Shown in pieces: positions 7,458 to 14,843 of a DNA stretch of 64,000 nucleotides. The stretch's first letter is position 1, and the number at the start of each line of letters is the position of its first letter. Both the position numbers and the translations under genes were made by a program. Below the pieces are notes generated by a model that was given only the letters and a program-made list of their open reading frames with translations, made no database searches and was not told the DNA's origin. The stretch comes from Kitasatospora sp. MAA19 (GTDB lineage Bacteria; Actinomycetota; Actinomycetes; Streptomycetales; Streptomycetaceae): the NCBI RefSeq assembly GCF_029894125.1, contig NZ_JARXYZ010000015.1, positions 124,001 through 188,000 on the forward strand. Direction: 5' to 3'.

Positions 7458-8471
7458 ATGGCCGACATCACCCGACGCTTCGGACTGCGCCACCTGCGCG
7501 CCGCCCCCACCGCCCACATCCGCCACCTGCACCGCGGCAAGGCCGCCCACGACGGCACCGGACTGGCCTTCTGGTTCCGCCCGCTCCCCGCCGCCCTCTC
7601 CGAGGTGCCGGTGGACGACCGCGAGCTCGCCATGCTCTTCCACGCCCGCACCTCCGACTTCCAGGACGTCACCGTCCAGGCCACGCTCACCTACCGGATC
7701 ACCGAGCCCGCCATCGCGGCGAACCGGGTGGACTTCGGCATCGACCCGGACACCGGCGCCTGGCGCTCGGCCCCGCTGGACCAGCTCGCCACCCTGCTCA
7801 CCGAGACCGCCCAGCAGCACGCGCTCGGCCTGCTCGCCCGCACCCCGCTGGCCACCGCCCTGGTCGACGGCGTCAGCGCCGTGCGCGAGCGGATGGCCAC
7901 CGGTCTCGCCGCCGAAGCCCGGATCACCGAGACCGGGCTCGCGGTGATCGCCGCGCGGGTCGTCGCGCTGCGCCCCGAGCCCGAGGTGGAGCGGGCGCTG
8001 CGCACGCCCGCCCGGGAACTGGTCCAGCAGGAGGCGGACCGGGCCACCTTCGAGCGGCGCGCCGTCGCCGTCGAGCACGAACGCGGGATCGCCGAGAACG
8101 AGCTCGCCAACCGGATCGAACTCGCGCGCCGGGAAGAGCAGTTGCTCGCCCAGCAGGGTGCCAACAGCCGGCTCCAGGCCGAGGAGCAGGCGGTCGCCGA
8201 CCGGGTCCGCACCGAGGCCGAAGCCGAGCGCCGCACCCGGCTGGCCGCCGCCGAGGCGGACGCCGCCCGCGCCCTCGGCGACGCCCGCGCCGCCGCCGAG
8301 GCGGCCTGGCTCACCGCCCACCAGCAGGCCGACCCGGCCGTCCTGCGGGCCCTCGCCCTGATGCGGCTCGCCGAGCACCTGCCGCACATCGACAGCATCA
8401 CCCTCACCCCTGACGTGCTGACCGGACTGCTGGCGAAGCTCGGTGCCCCGACCGGCGGGGCCGAGCGGTGA
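7458..8471 (+). CDS. SPFH/band-7 domain protein
   Basis: Protein of 337 residues with an N-terminal SPFH-like beta-rich domain (about 30-170) and a long Ala/Glu/Arg-rich helical region (about 175-290: EQLLAQQGANSRLQAEEQAV) that should form the coiled coil typical of prohibitin/stomatin assemblies. No transmembrane helix or signal peptide is seen, so it would assemble in the cytoplasm. ATG at 7458 is chosen because AGAGG lies 10 bases upstream and because the alternative ATG at 7434 falls inside the operator palindrome. It overlaps the next gene by 4 bp, so both proteins probably work together. Confidence 0.8.
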   Translation: MADITRRFGLRHLRAAPTAHIRHLHRGKAAHDGTGLAFWFRPLPAALSEVPVDDRELAMLFHARTSDFQDVTVQATLTYRITEPAIAANRVDFGIDPDTGAWRSAPLDQLATLLTETAQQHALGLLARTPLATALVDGVSAVRERMATGLAAEARITETGLAVIAARVVALRPEPEVERALRTPARELVQQEADRATFERRAVAVEHERGIAENELANRIELARREEQLLAQQGANSRLQAEEQAVADRVRTEAEAERRTRLAAAEADAARALGDARAAAEAAWLTAHQQADPAVLRALALMRLAEHLPHIDSITLTPDVLTGLLAKLGAPTGGAER

Positions 8472-9385
8472 GCCTCGCCCCGCGGGCGGTCCTGGTGCAC
8501 CGCCGCACCGAGTACGAGGAGTTGCTCGCCCACCACGGCACACCCGGGCAGGCGGCGTTCTTCCTGTCCTCCCGCGGCCGCTCGGTCGACGAGGTGGAGC
8601 AGCGCCACCACCGGCAGGCCGCGGCCCTGGCCCGGGCCGCGGCCGCCGTACCGCTGGACTGGCGGCGCACCCGGGTCGAACGGACCGACCTGCCGCGCTT
8701 CCCGTTCGAGCCGGAGGACGTGGTGGTCGTGGTCGGCCAGGACGGACTGGTCGCCAACGCCGCCAAGTACCTGGACGGGCAGCCGGTGATCGGCGTCGAC
8801 GCCGACCCGGGCCGCAACCCCGGCATCCTGGTCCGGCACCGCGCCTCCGCGCTCGCCGTCCTGCCGCCCGCCACCGTCGCCCGCGGCGCGGACCGGCACG
8901 TCGAGGAGCGCACCATGGTGGAGGCGGTCGCGGACGACACCCAGCGGCTGCTCGCGCTCAACGAGGTGTACGTCGGCCAGGCCGGCCACCAGACCGCCCG
9001 CTACCGGCTGGCGGTCACCGGGGACCCGGTGCTCACCGGGGAGGGGGCCGAGCCGCAGGCCTCGTCGGGCGTCCTGGTCGGCACCGGCACCGGCGCGACC
9101 GGCTGGTGCCGCTCCGCCTGGCTGGAACGCGGCGGCCCGCTCGCCCTGCCGGAGGCCGCGGCACCGGCGCTCGCCTGGTTCGTCCGCGAGGCCTGGCCCT
9201 CCCCCACCACCGGCACCAGCCGGGTGCACGGCGTGCTGGACGCCGGCCACCGGCTGGTGCTGACCGTCGAGTCCGAGCGGCTGGTCGCCTTCGGCGACGG
9301 CATCGAGGCGGACGCGCTGGAACTGACCTGGGGCCAGAGCGTCCGGATCGGCGTGGCCCAGAACCGGCTGCGCCTGGTGGTCTAG
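8468..9385 (+). CDS. NAD-kinase-like (ATP-NAD kinase superfamily) protein with altered motifs
   Basis: Protein of 305 residues with the order of NAD kinase motifs but altered residues: the GGDG loop reads VVVVGQDGLVANAAKYL, the NE/D motif reads ALNEVYVGQ, and the TPTGSTAY loop reads GTGTGATGW, followed by a beta-sandwich with VESERLVAFGDGIEADAL near the end. Canonical NAD kinase needs GGDG and the T-P-T-G-S-T loop, and a normal copy is present elsewhere in the window (57630-58694). Altered substrate or regulatory binding is therefore more likely than housekeeping NADP synthesis. GTG start overlaps the SPFH stop. Confidence 0.7.
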   Translation: MSLAPRAVLVHRRTEYEELLAHHGTPGQAAFFLSSRGRSVDEVEQRHHRQAAALARAAAAVPLDWRRTRVERTDLPRFPFEPEDVVVVVGQDGLVANAAKYLDGQPVIGVDADPGRNPGILVRHRASALAVLPPATVARGADRHVEERTMVEAVADDTQRLLALNEVYVGQAGHQTARYRLAVTGDPVLTGEGAEPQASSGVLVGTGTGATGWCRSAWLERGGPLALPEAAAPALAWFVREAWPSPTTGTSRVHGVLDAGHRLVLTVESERLVAFGDGIEADALELTWGQSVRIGVAQNRLRLVV

Positions 9386-9526
9386 CACGAACCGCGAACC
9401 GGGGCCCGGACAGGCCCTGGCGGCGGTCCCCGCCACGGGAGTTGCGCACCCGGCCTGCGCGATGAGCCGTTCTGCGCAGGGATCGTGTTCGCGCGGCTGG
9501 CGGTGGGCACACTCTAGACTTCCGCC

Positions 9527-10285
9527 ATGCTCAAAGCCGACCGCACCGCCCGGATCCTGTCGCACATCACCGAGGCGGGCAGCGCCGACGTACACGAGTT
9601 GGCCGGGCTCCTGGAGGTGTCGCCGGCCACCGTCCGCCGCGACCTGCAGGAACTGCACGACCAGGGACTGCTGCACCGCACCCGGGGCGGGGCGGTCACC
9701 GGTGCCGTGAATCTCGAACTGCCGCTGCGCCACAAGCACGGGAAGCGGCAGGCGGAGAAGCGGCGGATCGCCCTCGCGGCCGAGCGCCTGGTGCCGGACG
9801 GCGCCGTGGTGGGTCTGACGGGCGGCACGACGACGAGCGAGCTGGCCCGGGTGCTGGCCGAGCGTAGCGGGATCACCATCGTGACCAACGCCGTCAACAT
9901 CGCGGCCGACCTCATCGTCCGGCCGGAGATCCGCCTGGTGGTGGTCGGCGGCATCGCCCGGACGACCAGTTACGAGCTGGTCGGGCCGGCCGCCGACCGG
10001 ATGCTCGCCCAGTACCACCTGGACATCGCGTTCATCGGCGTGGACGGCCTGACCGCCCAGGAGGGCTGCACGACGCACGACGAGATGGAGGCGCAGACCG
10101 ACCGCGCGTTCATGCGCAGCAGCGCACGGTCGGTCGTCCTGGCGGACAGCACCAAGATCGACCGGGTCACCTTCGCCAAGATCTGCCCGCTCGACGAGGT
10201 GCACGACCTCGTCACCGACGACGAGGCGACGGTGTCCCAGGAGCAGGCGATCGCCGCCTGCGGGGTGCGGGTTTCGCGCGTCTGA
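9527..10285 (+). CDS. DeoR/GlpR-family transcriptional regulator (AgaR-like)
   Basis: Repressor of 252 residues. The N-terminal winged HTH is clear (ADVHELAGLLEVSPATVRRD, then HRTRGGAV), followed by a DeoRC sugar-phosphate sensor domain with GGTTTSELARVL, TNAVNIAADL, GVDGLTAQEG and VVLADSTKI. In this family, phosphorylated sugars bind the C-terminal domain and release DNA. Immediately downstream lie a sugar ABC importer, an AgaS-like SIS protein and a GH31 enzyme, so it very likely controls them. A -10-like TAGACT ends a few bases upstream of the ATG and no Shine-Dalgarno is visible, so the mRNA may be leaderless. Confidence 0.9.
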   Translation: MLKADRTARILSHITEAGSADVHELAGLLEVSPATVRRDLQELHDQGLLHRTRGGAVTGAVNLELPLRHKHGKRQAEKRRIALAAERLVPDGAVVGLTGGTTTSELARVLAERSGITIVTNAVNIAADLIVRPEIRLVVVGGIARTTSYELVGPAADRMLAQYHLDIAFIGVDGLTAQEGCTTHDEMEAQTDRAFMRSSARSVVLADSTKIDRVTFAKICPLDEVHDLVTDDEATVSQEQAIAACGVRVSRV

Positions 10286-10300
10286 CCTGTTCACACGGGG

Positions 10301-10335
10301 CGCCCGGCCGGATTCTCCCGGCCGGGCGTTCTGTT
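10301..10335 (+). terminator. Rho-independent terminator after the DeoR gene
   Basis: Perfect 11-bp stem CGCCCGGCCGG / CCGGCCGGGCG (10301-10311, 10318-10328) with a 6-nt loop followed by TTCTGTT. It separates the regulator gene from the importer operon. Confidence 0.75.
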
Positions 10336-10460
10336 GTGCCGCCAGTTGGCATGCAACGGTCCGATAACGACATCCGGACGACACCTCGACCCGCCGGTCC
10401 GCCTCGTGAATACTGCCCGACGCAGCAAGCTCTTTCGAATCTGCTCAGAACCAGCTCTTT

Positions 10461-10480
10461 TCAAGCATTTTGGATCAAGC
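10461..10480. promoter_or_regulatory. Direct repeat of TCAAGC, candidate DeoR-family operator
   Basis: TCAAGC at 10461-10466 and 10475-10480 (14-bp period) lies about 25 bp before the binding-protein gene. The same hexamer forms an inverted repeat in front of the GH31 gene, suggesting a shared regulator, most simply the DeoR protein next door. Confidence 0.5.
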
Positions 10481-10503
10481 GGCGTGCAAAGGCGGTAACT
10501 GCG

Positions 10504-11787
10504 GTGAACAAGCGTGTACGTGCCCTCTCGACGATGTGTGCCGCCGGCGCCCTCGCCCTCACGGCGTGCGGCGGCGGCAGTGGCAGTGACAGTGACGGCG
10601 GCAGCGCCGCGGGCGGCAGTGTGACGCTCAAGCTCGTCGCCGCCGACTACGGCGAGAAGGAGTCCAACAGCTCGAAGACCTACTGGAACGGCGTCGCCAC
10701 CGCGTTCACCGCGGCCAACCCCGGCATCAAGGTCGACGTCCAGGTGGTCAACTGGAACGACATCGACACCCAGGTCAAGACGATGATCCAGAGCGGCAAC
10801 GTGCCGGACGTCCTGCAGACCGGCGGCTACGCGGACAAGGTCGCCGACGACCTCCTCTACAAGGCCGAGGACGTGCTGTCGGCCGACACCCGGGCCGACT
10901 TCATCCAGACCTTCGCCCAGGCCGGGCAGGTCAACGGCGTGCAGTACGGCATCCCGTTCGTCTCCTCCGCCCGCGCCCTGTTCTACAACAAGGCCGTCTT
11001 CCAGCAGGCCGGCATCACCCAGCCGCCCGCCACCTGGGACGAGGTGCGCAAGGACGCCGAGCTCATCAAGGCCAAGGCCCCCGGGGTCACCCCGTACGCG
11101 CTGCCGCTGGGCCCGGAGGAGGCCCAGGGCGAGAGCATGATCTGGGAGCTCGGCAACGGCGGCGGCCCCACCGGCAAGGACGGCGGGTACACCCTCGACA
11201 GCCCGGCCAACGTCGACACCTTCCGCTGGCTCAAGGCCAACCTCGTCGACCCCGGCCTGACCTACGCCAACCCGGCCACCACCGACCGCAAGACCGCGTT
11301 CGCCGACTTCGCCGCGGGCAAGGCGGGCATGCTCAACGGCCACCCCTCGCTGATCCAGATGGCCAAGGACGGCAAGGTCGACTACGGCGTCGCGCCCATC
11401 CCGGGCAAGTCGGCCCCGCTCGCCGCCACCCTCGGCGTCGCGGACTGGACGATGGCCTTCAAGAAGAACGGCCACCGCGACCAGATCAGGAAGTTCCTCG
11501 ACTTCGCGTACTCCAAGGAGAACACGCTCGCGTTCGACGAGACCTACAACCTGATGCCGGTCACCCAGAGCACGCTGCACGAGATGACCGCCAGCGGCAA
11601 GCACCAGGACCTCGAACCGTTCTTCGCCCTCCTGCCGCAGGCCGCCTTCTACCCGCTCGGCGACACCACCTGGGACGCGGTCTCGGCCGAACTGAAGAAG
11701 AGCATCGGCACCGCCGTCACCGGTGACCCGGCCAAGGTGCTCGGCGACCTGCAGAAGAAGGCCAAGGACGCCGTCGCGAACAAGTAG
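10504..11787 (+). CDS. Sugar ABC transporter substrate-binding lipoprotein
   Basis: Extracellular solute-binding protein family 1, 427 residues. Lipoprotein signal with Cys22 in LALTACG; a Gly/Ser linker follows. Family features include WNDIDTQVKTMIQSGNVPDV near the N-terminus, PFVSSARALFYNKAVFQQAG, and the late ADWTMAFKKNGHRDQIRKFL segment. I take GTG at 10504 as the start because it places the signal peptide correctly. It captures a sugar or oligosaccharide for the two permeases that follow. Given the SIS isomerase and GH31 enzyme in the cluster, an amino-sugar or alpha-galactoside-type ligand is likely (inference). Confidence 0.92.
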   Translation: MNKRVRALSTMCAAGALALTACGGGSGSDSDGGSAAGGSVTLKLVAADYGEKESNSSKTYWNGVATAFTAANPGIKVDVQVVNWNDIDTQVKTMIQSGNVPDVLQTGGYADKVADDLLYKAEDVLSADTRADFIQTFAQAGQVNGVQYGIPFVSSARALFYNKAVFQQAGITQPPATWDEVRKDAELIKAKAPGVTPYALPLGPEEAQGESMIWELGNGGGPTGKDGGYTLDSPANVDTFRWLKANLVDPGLTYANPATTDRKTAFADFAAGKAGMLNGHPSLIQMAKDGKVDYGVAPIPGKSAPLAATLGVADWTMAFKKNGHRDQIRKFLDFAYSKENTLAFDETYNLMPVTQSTLHEMTASGKHQDLEPFFALLPQAAFYPLGDTTWDAVSAELKKSIGTAVTGDPAKVLGDLQKKAKDAVANK

Positions 11788-11892
11788 CCCGCGCCCCGGC
11801 ACCGGCCGTCCCGGCGCGCCCAGCCGTCCCGGCAGGCGATCCCGCCGCGCCCGGACGGCACCCTCCGCGCTCCGCCCGAAAGGCACCCTGCG

Positions 11893-12822
11893 TTGTCCCT
11901 CAACTCCCCCGCCCGCAAGGCCTCCAGGCCCGGCCGGCGCGCATCGACGGGTTCGCGCCCGGGCAGGCTCGGACCGCTGCCGTGGATCGCCCCCGCCGTC
12001 CTGCTGATCCTGTGCGTCGTCCTGTGGCCCGTCTACGAGATGGTCCGAACCTCGTTCCTGCGGATCAGCACCAGCGGGTTCGTCCGAGGCTCCGCCGGGC
12101 TGGACAAGTACCGCAAGCTGTTCGGCGAGGCCGACCTCGGCCACGTGCTGATCTCGACGGTGGTCTGGACGCTCGCCGTCGTCGGCCTGACGATGCTGCT
12201 CTCGCTCGGCCTGGCCCAGCTGTTCAACCAGCGGTTCCCGGGGCGGCGGTTCGCCCGCTGGGCCCTGATCGCCCCCTGGGCCGCGTCCGTCCTGATGACC
12301 GCCATCGGCTTCCGGTGGATGCTCAACCAGACCGCCGGGGTGCTCAACACCGCGCTGACCGACCTCGGCCTGGTCGACGGCCCCCGGGACTGGCTCGGCG
12401 ATCCCTCGACCGCCTGGCCCTGGATGGTCTTCGTCGCCGTCTTCGTCTCGCTGCCGTTCACCACCTACACCCTGCTCGCCGGGCTGCAGACCGTCCCCGG
12501 CGAGGTGTACGAGGCGGCCAGGGTGGACGGCGCCTCCCCGTGGCAGGCGTACCTGCGGATCACCCTGCCGCTGCTGCGCCCGGCCTTCCTGGTCGGCGTC
12601 GTGATCAACCTGATCAACGTCTTCAACTCCTTCCCCGTCATCTGGGGCATGACCCAGGGCGGCCCGGGCAGTGCGACGGCCACCACCACGGTGTTCATGT
12701 ACCAGCTCAAGACCACCGACATCGGCGAGTCCGCGGCCATGTCGGTGGTCAACTTCGCCTTGGTGGTGCTGATGGTGCTGGTCTTCCTCAAGGTCAGCCG
12801 CTGGAACGGGGAGGAGCGTTGA
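11893..12822 (+). CDS. Sugar ABC transporter permease (MalF type)
   Basis: Inner-membrane permease of 309 residues with six predicted helices after a basic N-terminus. The cytoplasmic EAA loop that contacts the ATPase is clear (YEAARVDGASPWQAYLRITL). TTG start at 11893 with GAAAGG upstream. The last four bases overlap the next permease start (TTGA). No ATPase gene lies in the cluster; streptomycetes commonly energise such importers with a shared MsiK-type ATPase encoded elsewhere. Confidence 0.92.
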   Translation: MSLNSPARKASRPGRRASTGSRPGRLGPLPWIAPAVLLILCVVLWPVYEMVRTSFLRISTSGFVRGSAGLDKYRKLFGEADLGHVLISTVVWTLAVVGLTMLLSLGLAQLFNQRFPGRRFARWALIAPWAASVLMTAIGFRWMLNQTAGVLNTALTDLGLVDGPRDWLGDPSTAWPWMVFVAVFVSLPFTTYTLLAGLQTVPGEVYEAARVDGASPWQAYLRITLPLLRPAFLVGVVINLINVFNSFPVIWGMTQGGPGSATATTTVFMYQLKTTDIGESAAMSVVNFALVVLMVLVFLKVSRWNGEER

Positions 12823-13658
12823 CGGCCCGCCCGCCCGGGCGGCGGATCCGGCCGCGCACCCTGGTCGTGGCGGCGGTGGCCTGGCTGCTGGCGGCGGTCT
12901 TCCTGCTGCCGTACCTGGAGATGGCTGTCACCGCGCTGCGCCCGGCCGACGAACTGCGCGACGCGACGTACCTGCCACGGCACTTCGCCTGGTCCAACTT
13001 CGTCGACGTCTGGCGCGACTCGACCCTCGGCGACAACCTGAAGGTCACCCTGCTGGTCGCCGGCGGCTCCACCGTGCTGGCGCTGCTGGTCGCGCTGCCC
13101 GCCGCGTACTACACCGCCCGGATCAGGTACCGGGGCCGCAAGCTCTTCCTGCTCCTCGTCCTGGTCACCCAGATGTTCCAGCCGACCTCGCTGCTGGTGG
13201 GCCTCTACCGCGAGTTCTACCAGCTGGACATGCTCAACTCGGTCTGGACGCTGATCCTCTGCAACGCCGCCTTCAACCTGGCCTTCGCCGTCTGGATCCT
13301 CACCGCCTACATCGGCTCCATCCCGGTCGAGTTGGAGGAGGCCGCGATGATCGACGGCCTCGGCCAGCTCGGGACGCTGCGCCGGGTGGTCCTGCCGCTG
13401 GCCCTGCCCGGCGTCGTCACCGCGCTGATCTTCACCTTCATCTCCGCCTGGAACGAGTTCGTGATGGGCCTGACCCTGTCGACGGCCCCGAAGAGCCAGC
13501 CCCTCACCGTCGGCATCAACGGCTTCATCGGCAACTACACCGTGGAGTGGAACTACCTGTTCGCCGGGTCGGTCGTCGCGATCGTGCCGGTCGTAGTGCT
13601 GTTCGCCGTCATCGAGCGGCACGTGGTCTCCGGACTGACCGCCGGATCGGTCAAGTAG
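12819..13658 (+). CDS. Sugar ABC transporter permease (MalG type)
   Basis: Second permease, 279 residues, six predicted helices, EAA loop ELEEAAMIDGLGQLGTLRRV. It begins with TTG overlapping the stop of the MalF-type gene, so the pair is translationally coupled. The C-terminal RHVVSGLTAGSVK is typical of sugar importer MalG subunits. It pairs with the previous permease to form the channel. Confidence 0.92.
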   Translation: MTARPPGRRIRPRTLVVAAVAWLLAAVFLLPYLEMAVTALRPADELRDATYLPRHFAWSNFVDVWRDSTLGDNLKVTLLVAGGSTVLALLVALPAAYYTARIRYRGRKLFLLLVLVTQMFQPTSLLVGLYREFYQLDMLNSVWTLILCNAAFNLAFAVWILTAYIGSIPVELEEAAMIDGLGQLGTLRRVVLPLALPGVVTALIFTFISAWNEFVMGLTLSTAPKSQPLTVGINGFIGNYTVEWNYLFAGSVVAIVPVVVLFAVIERHVVSGLTAGSVK

Positions 13659-13702
13659 CCCGAGCCGCCTCCAGCCTGGCATCCCCTCCGAAGGAGTCGC
13701 TC

Positions 13703-14656
13703 ATGACCTCCACCACGCCCTCCCACACCTCCGCCGAGATCGCCTCGCAGCCCGCGTGCTGGCGCCGGGCCGCCGAGTCCCTGCCCCGGTACGCCCCCGC
13801 GCTGCCGCGCCGGGGCGAGCGGGTCGCCGTCACCGGCTGCGGCACCTCCTGGTTCATGGCCCAGGCCTACGCGGCGCTGCGCGAGAGCGGCGGCCACGGG
13901 GTGACGGACGCGTTCGCCGCCTCGGAGTTCCCGCCCGGACGCGGCTACGACCGGATCCTGGCCATCTCCCGCTCCGGCACCACGACCGAGGTGCTGGACC
14001 TGCTCGACCGGGCCCGCGCCGCCGGAGTGCCCACCTCCGCCATCACGGCCGATCCCGCCACCCCGGTGATGGCGGTGGCCGACACCGTCGCCGTCCTGCA
14101 CTTCGCCGACGAGCGGTCGGTGGTGCAGACCCGCTTCGCCACCACCGTGCTCGCCCTGCTCCGGGCCCACCTGGAGGCCGAGGGCGCCCTGCCGGACGGG
14201 GTCCGCCCGCTGGCCCGGGCGGTGCAGGACGCCGAGCGGGCCGTCGCGGCACCCCTGGCCGCCGAGGTGCGCGGCGCCGAGCAGTTCACCTTCCTGGGCC
14301 GCGGCTGGACGTACGGGCTGGCGCTGGAGGCCGGGCTGAAGATGCGCGAGGCGGCCGGCGCCTGGACCGAGGCGTACCCGGCCATGGAGTACCGGCACGG
14401 GCCGATCAGCATCACCGCGCCGGGCCGGGTGGCCTGGGCGTTCGGCCCGCTGCCCGCCGGGCTGACCGAGGACATCACCCGGGTCGGCGGCCTCCTGGTC
14501 GCCGAATCCGGCGACGCCACGGCCGACCTGGACCCGCTGGCGGACCTCGTCCGGGCCCAGCGGCTGGCCGTCGCGGTCGCCGAGGCGCGCGGCTTCGACC
14601 CGGACCGGCCGCGCCACCTCACCCGGTCCGTCGTCCTGCGGGACCACCCCGCGTAA
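13703..14656 (+). CDS. SIS-domain sugar isomerase/deaminase (AgaS-like)
   Basis: Protein of 317 residues with two SIS (sugar isomerase) domains. The first has VTGCGTSWFMAQAY and the phosphosugar-binding Ser/Thr loop AISRSGTTTEVLDLL; the second has FLGRGWTYGLALEAGLKMREAAGAWTEA starting near residue 195. The MEYRHGPI segment near 230 is shared with GlmS/AgaS-type enzymes. It probably isomerises or deaminates a phosphorylated amino sugar delivered by the importer. ATG at 13703 follows GAAGGAG. Without a kinase in the cluster, the phosphorylation step must be supplied elsewhere. Confidence 0.88.
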   Translation: MTSTTPSHTSAEIASQPACWRRAAESLPRYAPALPRRGERVAVTGCGTSWFMAQAYAALRESGGHGVTDAFAASEFPPGRGYDRILAISRSGTTTEVLDLLDRARAAGVPTSAITADPATPVMAVADTVAVLHFADERSVVQTRFATTVLALLRAHLEAEGALPDGVRPLARAVQDAERAVAAPLAAEVRGAEQFTFLGRGWTYGLALEAGLKMREAAGAWTEAYPAMEYRHGPISITAPGRVAWAFGPLPAGLTEDITRVGGLLVAESGDATADLDPLADLVRAQRLAVAVAEARGFDPDRPRHLTRSVVLRDHPA

Positions 14657-14736
14657 CCACCCCGTGCAACCCCCTGCGTGACCACCGGGACGCCGGCGGG
14701 CGCGGGCCCGACGTGCCGTCAAGGACCGCACCGCCA

Positions 14737-14791
14737 TTGACATGCACCGGCAGTCGCTGTGAATGTTGCTTGAAAATCCCCTAGTTCAAGC
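14737..14791 (+). promoter_or_regulatory. GH31 promoter with GCTTGAA/TTCAAGC inverted repeat
   Basis: A consensus -35 TTGACA (14737-14742) precedes a weak -10 near 14760. Right after it lies the perfect inverted repeat GCTTGAA (14768-14774) / TTCAAGC (14785-14791), 10-bp spacer. It contains the TCAAGC hexamer found before the importer operon. Position around the start point fits repression. Confidence 0.6.
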
Positions 14792-14843
14792 AGATTCGCG
14801 CAGTAAGTGAACATCTCTTGCTCATTGAACGGGAGAACACACC

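Noticed and set aside
9454-9480. CCTGCGC/GCGCAGG inverted repeat before the DeoR gene
   Set aside because: Seven-base GC-only arms with a 13-bp spacer are expected by chance in this DNA.
7691-10384. Long minus-strand open frame across the kinase-like and DeoR genes
   Set aside because: Low-complexity Arg/Ala/Ser product overlapping three well-supported plus-strand genes.
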